Assembly: GCA_019408975.1 (NCBI GenBank)
Contig: DXVA01000137.1
Span: 4,181 to 11,085, forward strand
DNA from: Lentisphaeria bacterium
GTDB taxonomy: Bacteria; Verrucomicrobiota; Lentisphaeria; Victivallales; UBA1829
Direction: 5' to 3'
DNA: 6,905 nt
The notes under the pieces were generated by a model. It searched no databases, was not told the origin of the DNA, and saw only the letters and a program-made list of their open reading frames with translations. Numbering within the stretch: the first letter of the stretch is position 1; every line of letters begins with the position of its first letter. Shown one piece after another: positions 1 through 4,627 of the stretch. The translations under genes and the position numbers were made by a program.

Positions 1-1766
1 TTGACCTCTGCCGAAGCATGGAGACGGACCGGCAGGTAAGCCTTGCCCCCCTGTGCCGCGAAACCGGGATATGCAATCTTGGCCGCGCCTTTTTCCAGAG
101 TCCCGCTTATGGAATAAGGACGCCCTGAAAGGAACCCTTTCGTGTCACCGACCGCATAACCGCGCCAGGAATCAGGAGTGTGAAAACCGTTTGCATATAT
201 GGAAAACTTATAGGGGGCGCTGCCGGTGTCGGCGCCGAAATAATAGCTGGAACGGACGGCGAAACCGAGAGAGTTCCCCGCCCCGCAGTGCTGCCGCATG
301 GAAACTTCCTGAAGATCGACCTTGATCCTGTCCGGCATATAATTGGAGACGATCACCCGGGTTGAGCCCAGAATTTGCTTCCCGTCATAGGAAACCTGTA
401 TCCCGTAGGCTCCGGTTCTTCCGTTTGCCGGGATTTGAAGCCTTGCCGAAGCAAAGCCGTAATCATCCGTTTTGAGTTCCGCACGTTTGAGTTCGCGTCC
501 TGCCGGGTCTGCAAGAGAGAGAAGAAGCGGTGTGCCTTTTACGACTTCCAGCTTCGAATCGCGCAGGAAAAGGGACGCCGTGACCGTTTCTCCCGGACGG
601 CATACGCCGCGTTCCGTATAAAGAAAAGCGCGCGGCATATCGGAAAAGGTGTTGCCCGCCGCCTCTTTTTCCGCGAGATCATGCGTGTTGCCCAGATTGC
701 AGAAAGTGAGATCGCCGTCTTTTTCCGCCAACAGCATCGCCGGAGAGTCTCCGCGGTCGTTGAACGAAGCGGAATAAGCGATTCCGGCGACCCCCCGCGC
801 ATTGGTTACGCCTTCGCCGATTTTCTGGTTTTTTCTGCTCCAGAGCTCGACTTTCGCTCCCTGCACCGCCGTATTGTCGTCAAGCCTGCGGACAACTCCG
901 AAGGCTCGGCGTCCGACGGCATCCGTGACGCACTGGAGGGAAAGATTGCTGATTACAATATTGACGGAGGCGTTGGCAAACGCTGTGTTTTTACCGGTTT
1001 TTTCAGCAGTGACTTCGATCCGGTAGACTCCCGGCTCCAGATTGCGGATTACAGGGGCGAGACTGAGCGGATAGTTCACCACGGAATTCCTCGGAATATC
1101 GACTTTCTGTTCCGTGGAGGATATCTCTTTCAGTTTCCCGTGCCCCTCCCATGAGTTCATATGGAAAGCCGGCAGATTGTTTTTATAATATTTTGACAGG
1201 GAGATGGTCAGCTTGTCCACATTGACAAGCTCCAGCGGGAGAATCGTATTTTTGCGTCCGCGCGGGAAATAAGGCCCTTCGGAAAGAAATCTGACCGAGG
1301 TGCGCATCGGAGGAATCCATATCTTGAACACGGCATCGTATTCCAGTGTTTTCCCGCTCTTGTCCCTGATTCCCTTTTTGAGCAGGAAAGAGTATTGCGT
1401 TTCCGGCTTGAAGTCCCCCAGAACGGCAAATCCTCCATATGCGTATCCCAGACGGACGGGAAGGGCGGGAGTAACCTGAATATCCTTCTCCGTCGCCAGA
1501 ATCTCCTCATCCGTATTGAAATGGACATTGACCTGTTTGTCATAAGCATCATAAGAGCTTTGCTTCCAGTGAAGTTTTTGGACCGGGGCGGCAGAGAGTT
1601 TTTTCTCCTCTTTTACTGCCGTTTTCTGTTGTGTGTCCGGTTTCGGCATGATTGCGGCACATAGTTCCGGCGCCTTCTTTCCTGCGGTCAGGAAGTGGAC
1701 GTTGAGTGCAACGGACGCCAGGAGGAAGACGGCGACGAAGAGACGAAGAAGCAGAGTCATTTTCAT
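1..1766 (-). CDS. Bacterial alpha-2-macroglobulin family protein, N-terminal 588 residues (3' end outside window)
   Basis: The minus strand is open without a stop from the ATG at 1766 to the left edge. Residues 3-28 are a hydrophobic signal or anchor segment with no lipobox cysteine, followed by a Lys/Glu/Gln-rich linker (to about 64). Residues 65-150 form an Ig-like macroglobulin domain (GDFKPETQYSFLL, GIRDKSGKTL). Residues 272-375 resemble the bacterial MG3 domain, which precedes MG2 (AVQGAKVELW, then TNARGVAG). Residues 378-475 are MG2, with the signature LYTERGVCRPGETV; the usual Tyr before RPG is Cys389 here. Known family members usually exceed 1500 residues, sit in the periplasm and trap proteases, often next to the peptidoglycan synthase gene pbpC. 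The thioester (CxEQ) and bait regions would lie beyond the left edge, so whether this is a thioester-type protein cannot be judged. AGGA at 1778-1781 is a weak ribosome site 11 nt before the ATG; a second in-frame ATG is at 1760. Family assignment is firm; partner and role are inference. Confidence 0.93.
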   Translation of the reverse strand, partial: MKMTLLLRLFVAVFLLASVALNVHFLTAGKKAPELCAAIMPKPDTQQKTAVKEEKKLSAAPVQKLHWKQSSYDAYDKQVNVHFNTDEEILATEKDIQVTPALPVRLGYAYGGFAVLGDFKPETQYSFLLKKGIRDKSGKTLEYDAVFKIWIPPMRTSVRFLSEGPYFPRGRKNTILPLELVNVDKLTISLSKYYKNNLPAFHMNSWEGHGKLKEISSTEQKVDIPRNSVVNYPLSLAPVIRNLEPGVYRIEVTAEKTGKNTAFANASVNIVISNLSLQCVTDAVGRRAFGVVRRLDDNTAVQGAKVELWSRKNQKIGEGVTNARGVAGIAYSASFNDRGDSPAMLLAEKDGDLTFCNLGNTHDLAEKEAAGNTFSDMPRAFLYTERGVCRPGETVTASLFLRDSKLEVVKGTPLLLSLADPAGRELKRAELKTDDYGFASARLQIPANGRTGAYGIQVSYDGKQILGSTRVIVSNYMPDRIKVDLQEVSMRQHCGAGNSLGFAVRSSYYFGADTGSAPYKFSIYANGFHTPDSWRGYAVGDTKGFLSGRPYSISGTLEKGAAKIAYPGFAAQGGKAYLPVRLHASAEV

Positions 1767-1837
1767 GTAGACAGTTATCCTGTTTGAAGATTGTTGCTGA
1801 TTGATTTCCGACTGAAGTTCCGAGTGGATAATTCCGC

Positions 1838-1865
1838 AATATAACAGGAGAAAACCACAAATCAA
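1838..1865 (-). promoter_or_regulatory. Candidate sigma-70-type promoter of the alpha-2-macroglobulin gene
   Basis: Read on the minus strand, a -35 TTGATT (1860-1865) is followed by a 16-nt spacer and a -10 TATATT (1838-1843). The hexamers match consensus at 4/6 and 5/6 positions. Transcription would start near 1831, giving a leader of about 65 nt before the ATG at 1766. The site lies between the terminator of the upstream methyltransferase gene and this gene, so the two minus-strand genes are probably separate transcription units. This was recognised by pattern only. Confidence 0.45.
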
Positions 1866-1966
1866 ACATAAAAATAAAATTAGTCGTAAGTTGCCGCATT
1901 TGAGTGATGATTCCGGCAGATGGAACTTATCGGCAACAGTGAAAAATTCAATATGTCCGACTAAGA

Positions 1967-2000
1967 AAAACGGAAAGCGCCGCAGAACTCTTTCCATTTT
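1967..2000 (-). terminator. Intrinsic terminator after the methyltransferase gene
   Basis: On the minus strand, 12 nt after the methyltransferase stop codon, the arms AAAATGGAAAG (2000-1990) and CTTTCCGTTTT (1977-1967) pair over 11 positions, with one T-G wobble and a 12-nt loop. The 3' arm runs into a T-rich tract (TTTTTCTT, down to about 1963). On the plus strand the wobble becomes a C-A mismatch, so the structure favours minus-strand transcripts. No plus-strand gene ends here. Confidence 0.6.
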
Positions 2001-2012
2001 TCCTTTTTCTGT

Positions 2013-2717
2013 TCATTCCTCTTTTTTCGCACAGTAAAGACAAAGGAAATCTTTGCTTTTCCGCTCGGATTCAATCGTGAACCCGGCATGTTCCAGCAGT
2101 CCTTCCATGATCCAGCCAAGCGTGCTGTATTCCTGCGCAATATGACGGGCAAGATTGGGGCGGTTCTCCGCTTCCGCAGAGACAATCCGTTCAAAGTAAG
2201 CTTCCGGCGTTTCCTCTTTCCAGTCGAAGACGACATCCAGCAGAACGAAACGCCCGCCGGGCTTCAGGACGGAATGGATTTTCCTCAGCGCAACCGCTTT
2301 CCATGTATCGGGCAGATGATGGAATGCAAGCCCGGAGACGATTCCATCGAAGGTTGCCGGCGGATACTCATAAGAAAGAAATCCTGCCTGGTGAAATTCG
2401 ATGTTCGGCAATCCCTCCGATTTTGCCTGCGATTCCGCATATTTCAGCATGACCGGGGAAATGTCGATCCCTACGGCGTGCCCGCACTGTTTCGCCGCCA
2501 TGCGGATGAACGCTCCGGTGCCGGTTCCTATTTCCATAACTCCGCCATCAGGCGGCAGCTTCAATAAATCAAGGATCATACGGTTTTCGCCGTCGATATC
2601 GCGCATCTGCCGCATACGCCGGTCATAAATTGCGACTTCCTCCTCCGATGTGTAATCTGTTCCGACCTGTTGATATTCGTTCCATTTCCATTTCGGCTGG
2701 TTGTCTTTTGCACACAT
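2013..2717 (-). CDS. Class I SAM-dependent methyltransferase, 234 aa, substrate unknown
   Basis: The protein is a cytosolic Rossmann-fold methyltransferase that transfers a methyl group from S-adenosylmethionine. Motif I is VMEIGTGTG (residues 60-68), the glycine-rich SAM loop. Motif II is VGIDIS, with Asp85 placed to bind the ribose hydroxyls. After it come FDGIVSGLAFHHLPD (123-137) and motif III LKPGGRFVLLDVV (151-163). The length is typical of small UbiE/COG2226-like enzymes. The N-terminal segment NEYQQVGTDY (13-22) and the later EYSTLGWIMEGLLEHAGF (196-213) resemble, from memory, an uncharacterised methyltransferase family seen in clostridia and methanogens. I cannot assign a substrate: a menaquinone or ubiquinone role is not supported. 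The start is well supported by AAGGAG 7 nt upstream. The gene is divergent from an XRE/cupin regulator and has its own terminator, so it is probably monocistronic. Confidence 0.93.
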   Translation of the reverse strand: MCAKDNQPKWKWNEYQQVGTDYTSEEEVAIYDRRMRQMRDIDGENRMILDLLKLPPDGGVMEIGTGTGAFIRMAAKQCGHAVGIDISPVMLKYAESQAKSEGLPNIEFHQAGFLSYEYPPATFDGIVSGLAFHHLPDTWKAVALRKIHSVLKPGGRFVLLDVVFDWKEETPEAYFERIVSAEAENRPNLARHIAQEYSTLGWIMEGLLEHAGFTIESERKSKDFLCLYCAKKEE

Positions 2718-2724
2718 GGTGATT

Positions 2725-2730
2725 CTCCTT
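2725..2730 (-). promoter_or_regulatory. Shine-Dalgarno site of the methyltransferase gene
   Basis: AAGGAG on the minus strand lies 7 nt before the ATG at 2717. It fixes the methyltransferase start and shows that this genome uses canonical Shine-Dalgarno signals. Confidence 0.85.
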
Positions 2731-2755
2731 TTTTCTGTTTTCTGCGCCTGGTTTT

Positions 2756-2784
2756 AAAATAGTTTCACAACAGAAAAAATGCAA
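2756..2784 (-). promoter_or_regulatory. Candidate promoter of the methyltransferase gene
   Basis: On the minus strand, TTGCAT (2779-2784) and TATTTT (2756-2761) are separated by 17 nt. The matches to consensus are only 3/6 and 4/6, but spacing and position are right, and the predicted leader is about 30 nt. The upstream side abuts the TTAAT repeat block, so a protein bound there could affect polymerase. The whole gap is AT-rich, which raises the chance of false -10 matches. Confidence 0.3.
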
Positions 2785-2789
2785 TATTC

Positions 2790-2817
2790 TTAATAAAATT
2801 AATTATATTTAATAAAA
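2790..2817. repeat. Three phased TTAAT units in the divergent intergenic region (possible operator)
   Basis: TTAATAAAA occurs exactly twice, at 2790-2798 and 2809-2817. A related unit, TTAATTATA, lies between them at 2799-2807. The TTAAT cores begin at 2790, 2799 and 2810 minus one (2809), so spacing is 9 and 10 bp, about one helical turn. The block also contains the palindrome AATTAATT (2797-2804). It sits between the candidate methyltransferase promoter and the XRE regulator start, which is where an autoregulatory operator would be expected. Low sequence complexity means it could also be chance AT-richness or an UP-element-like tract. Confidence 0.35.
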
Positions 2818-2861
2818 ATGATGTTATATTACAACGTGATCAAACTCAGATGAATGAAGAT

Positions 2862-2867
2862 GGAGAG
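2862..2867 (+). promoter_or_regulatory. Shine-Dalgarno site deciding the regulator start
   Basis: The purine run GGAGAGG begins at 2862; its GGAG (2862-2865) lies 8 nt before the ATG at 2874. The in-frame ATG at 2850, eight codons upstream, has no comparable site, so 2874 is preferred. Confidence 0.7.
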
Positions 2868-2873
2868 GCGGAA

Positions 2874-3431
2874 ATGAAGGAAAACCGTTTAGGAAAAATG
2901 ATTCGGCAGTTCCGGAGAGAGAAAAGTTTTTCAATCAAGGAATTTTCGGAGCTCTGCGGGATCAGCACTGCTCTGGTGAGCCAGCTGGAGCGTGGAATCG
3001 GGAATCCCAGCCTGAGCGTATTGCGGGCAATCGCATCGACTCTGGGGGTGGCGCTGTCCTCTCTGTTTGTGGGAGAGATCAGCAATGAATCCCTGATCCG
3101 GCGCCGGGCGGATCAGGAAAGAATTCACAATCCGAATGAAAAAGGAGCGGTTTACCACGGTCTCACGCCGGGGCCGTTGAAGTCGAATGTGGAACTTCTC
3201 ATGATGTCGCTGTCGCCGGACAATGAAACGAATGAAGGGTTCTCGCAGCACTTCGAGGAGGAGATCGCCTATGTTGCGGAAGGGGAGGCGGTGATCCTGT
3301 TTGAAGACGAAGAATTTGTTCTGTCACAGGGAGACACGGTCCGCATTCTTCCGTCGCGCAAGCATAAGTTCCGGAATCCGGGCGCTGTTCCGGTGAAAAT
3401 TCTGTTCATCAAGAGCAAGGTGAACTACTGA
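2874..3431 (+). CDS. XRE-family transcriptional regulator with C-terminal cupin domain, 185 aa
   Basis: Residues 6-61 form a Cro/C1-type helix-turn-helix; the recognition region is around GISTALVSQLERGIGNPSL (29-47). Residues 107-180 form a cupin_2 sensor barrel, with HFEEEIAYVAEGEAVI (126-141) and QGDTVRILPSRKHKF (152-166) as the two conserved cupin strands. His126, the Glu cluster 128-130 and His164 are candidate metal or ligand positions. The order and length are typical of the HTH/cupin regulators that often control nearby metabolic or transport genes. The start at 2874 is chosen for its Shine-Dalgarno site; starting at 2850 would add only MNEDGEAE. It is divergent from the methyltransferase and converges on the BASS transporter, overlapping it by 7 bp. 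Control of either neighbour is inferred from position alone, and the ligand is unknown. Confidence 0.93.
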   Translation: MKENRLGKMIRQFRREKSFSIKEFSELCGISTALVSQLERGIGNPSLSVLRAIASTLGVALSSLFVGEISNESLIRRRADQERIHNPNEKGAVYHGLTPGPLKSNVELLMMSLSPDNETNEGFSQHFEEEIAYVAEGEAVILFEDEEFVLSQGDTVRILPSRKHKFRNPGAVPVKILFIKSKVNY

Positions 3432-4372
3432 CCGCCGGGGCTGCCGTTCCCGTGGCGATGCGGGATTTGCTTCCGCATCTGTATTTTCTTCTCGCGCCTG
3501 CGGTCATGAATCAACATCTGGGCGGCATTCCAGAGGTTGTGCCAGAGCACATAGAATGTGGGACCCATTGCCACAAGAGGATTGGCGAACTGGAGCGCAA
3601 GGAACATGGTGAAAGTGGTGTTTTTCTGTCCGAGAGACTGACTCGACTCCCTGCGGTAGCGTTTCTCCCCCATAAAGCGCCCGCCTGCGAAATTGACCGC
3701 GCAGATCAAAGCGCTCAAAAGCGCAATCTCGATGAGAACCAGCGGGGAGAGTTCCGGGTTGTGATGGATGAAGAACGAGGCGGAACCGGCAATGATGAAG
3801 AGCGTGACAACCCAGAGGAAGAAAGAGAAGTTCGCCAGTTTCGAGGGCCACTCCTTTGCCTGTTTGAAGAACATGCGCGTTACGGTCGCCGCCGCAATCG
3901 GGACGCCGATGATGACTGCCAGATTGATTGCGACGTCCTTGAAGAAGAACAGGGAGAAATTACCCGTGACCAGCGGCAGAAGCCCCAGCAGGGATGTGCT
4001 CACTCCGAGATTGGTGATGACGAATGCCGCTACGACATAACTGACGTTTCCGCCCAGAAACCGGATGATGACCGGAGCGGCATTCGCCGTCGGCGTGATT
4101 GCGGTAAAGAATGCGACTTTGGCAAGCTCGTCCTGACCGCAGAATTTCAGGATTCCCCACAGGATCAGCGGGACGATGATGTTGAATGCAAGAATTTTCC
4201 AATGGCTGAAATGCGGTTTGAGTTGTTTGAACCTGACTTGCAGGCAGACAAGATAGAGCATGATCAGCAGGAGAATACGGATCATCCAGTTGAATTCATG
4301 CGCCCAGGGGCAGCAATACCCGGCAATGAATGCCGCACCGATCATAAAAGGACGAATCAAAGCTTTCAGCAT
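3425..4372 (-). CDS. BASS-family (bile acid:sodium symporter-like) inner-membrane transporter, 315 aa
   Basis: This is a polytopic inner-membrane protein with about nine or ten hydrophobic segments, for example residues 4-20, 29-45, 59-77, 110-136, 147-167, 179-201, 209-230 and 253-287. Two conserved polar/glycine stretches fit the crossover regions of the sodium bile-acid symporter fold: ITPTANAAPVIIRFLGG (92-108) and SQSLGQKNTTFTMFLAL (244-260). Family members move organic anions or pantoate-like acids with sodium; the substrate cannot be told here. The Arg/Lys/His-rich tail (290-315) is cytoplasmic-looking and probably poorly conserved. The frame is open to an ATG at 4489, but the ATGs at 4489 and 4447 lie upstream of, or at, a TATAAT -10 at 4452-4457, so the start at 4372 is preferred even though it lacks a clear Shine-Dalgarno site. 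The length of 315 aa suits the family. Its stop overlaps the regulator stop by 7 bp. Confidence 0.88.
   Translation of the reverse strand: MLKALIRPFMIGAAFIAGYCCPWAHEFNWMIRILLLIMLYLVCLQVRFKQLKPHFSHWKILAFNIIVPLILWGILKFCGQDELAKVAFFTAITPTANAAPVIIRFLGGNVSYVVAAFVITNLGVSTSLLGLLPLVTGNFSLFFFKDVAINLAVIIGVPIAAATVTRMFFKQAKEWPSKLANFSFFLWVVTLFIIAGSASFFIHHNPELSPLVLIEIALLSALICAVNFAGGRFMGEKRYRRESSQSLGQKNTTFTMFLALQFANPLVAMGPTFYVLWHNLWNAAQMLIHDRRREKKIQMRKQIPHRHGNGSPGGQ
3457..3490 (+). terminator. Intrinsic terminator of the regulator, inside the transporter's 3' end
   Basis: After the regulator stop at 3431, GATGCGG (3457-3463) pairs perfectly with CCGCATC (3473-3479). An additional G-T wobble (3464/3472) can close the 9-nt loop. 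The 3' arm is followed by a T-rich tract, TGTATTTTCTTCT (3480-3492). On the opposite strand the hairpin is followed by GCCACGGG and so is not a terminator for the transporter. It lies within the antisense strand of the transporter's hydrophilic C-terminal tail (about residues 297-307). Confidence 0.5.
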
Positions 4373-4426
4373 AAGAAAAATCACACTTTCTGATAAAATT
4401 GAAAAAAGAAATATACTTCCGGTATC

Positions 4427-4454
4427 TTGTAAAATCAACAGGCGCATGTATATT
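4427..4454 (+). promoter_or_regulatory. Candidate promoter of the helicase gene (long leader)
   Basis: TTGTAA (4427-4432; 4/6) and TATATT (4449-4454; 5/6) are separated by 16 nt, with TG directly before the -10. Transcription would begin near 4461, leaving about 167 nt before the preferred helicase start. The -10 overlaps the opposite-strand TATAAT assigned to the transporter. I saw no better promoter between 4490 and 4600. Confidence 0.4.
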
Positions 4455-4457
4455 ATA
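4452..4457 (-). promoter_or_regulatory. Candidate -10 element (TATAAT) of the BASS transporter gene
   Basis: A perfect TATAAT is read on the minus strand. Predicted initiation is near 4445, with a leader of about 72 nt to the ATG at 4372. The -35 position (around 4475-4480, CGTCTT) is a poor match, so an activator may be needed or the element may be fortuitous. It overlaps the plus-strand -10 at 4449-4454. Confidence 0.4.
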
Positions 4458-4475
4458 TGCCTTAATTCAGATGAA

Positions 4476-4504
4476 AGACGGGACCGCATTCGGCGGAAAC
4501 GTCT
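4476..4504 (+). other. Hairpin in the predicted helicase leader
   Basis: AGACG (4476-4480) pairs with CGTCT (4500-4504), and CCGC (4484-4487) with GCGG (4493-4496). The two stems are separated by a 3x3 internal loop and capped by ATTCG. An alternative pairing of GGAC (4481-4484) with GTCC (4505-4508) would compete. It is not followed by a T tract, so it is not a terminator. If the promoter at 4427-4454 is right, this structure lies early in the helicase mRNA leader. Confidence 0.35.
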
Positions 4505-4617
4505 GTCCGGGTCAATCGTGGAACTGCTGCCGTCCGATTTCCCTTTGTAAGAATTTCATAATCTGCGTAGTTTCAGGTTTGCCGTTTCTTACGTGACATG
4601 GTTTTGAACGGCATGGC

Positions 4618-4622
4618 AAAGG
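4618..4622 (+). promoter_or_regulatory. Probable Shine-Dalgarno site used to place the helicase start
   Basis: AAAGG lies 5 nt before the ATG at 4628 and only 2 nt before the adjacent ATG at 4625. The in-frame ATGs at 4598 and 4613 have no comparable upstream purine run. The match is modest, so the start remains open by up to ten codons. Confidence 0.45.
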
Positions 4623-4627
4623 TAATG

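Noticed and set aside
375..1154. A 259-codon plus-strand open frame opposite the alpha-2-macroglobulin gene
   Set aside because: The opposite strand encodes a clear macroglobulin with recognisable domains. The plus-strand product has low-complexity Arg/Phe-rich composition, no domain I recognise and no Shine-Dalgarno site, so it is a shadow frame.
1806..1836. Three TTCCG words at 1806, 1818 and 1832 near the macroglobulin promoter
   Set aside because: Spacing is 12 and 14 bp, not regular, and TTCCG is a frequent word throughout this window.
1549..1899. A minus-strand open frame starting at 1899, overlapping the macroglobulin start
   Set aside because: It is in a different frame from the macroglobulin, reads through the candidate promoter and leader, and has no domain or ribosome site.
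1890..1937. Inverted repeat GTTGCCG (1890-1896) / CGGCAAC (1931-1937) upstream of the macroglobulin gene
   Set aside because: Seven base pairs around a 34-nt loop is weak as an RNA structure, and it has no T tract or further symmetry; it could be chance.
3383..3405. Possible minus-strand terminator for the transporter (CCGGAA...TTCCGG) inside the regulator 3' end
   Set aside because: The six-pair stem has an 11-nt loop and no T-rich tract after it, so it does not meet the pattern of an intrinsic terminator.
3452..4393. A 313-codon plus-strand open frame opposite the BASS transporter
   Set aside because: The product is an Asp/Glu/Arg-rich shadow of the transporter's hydrophobic codons. The minus-strand frame has the membrane segments and family motifs.
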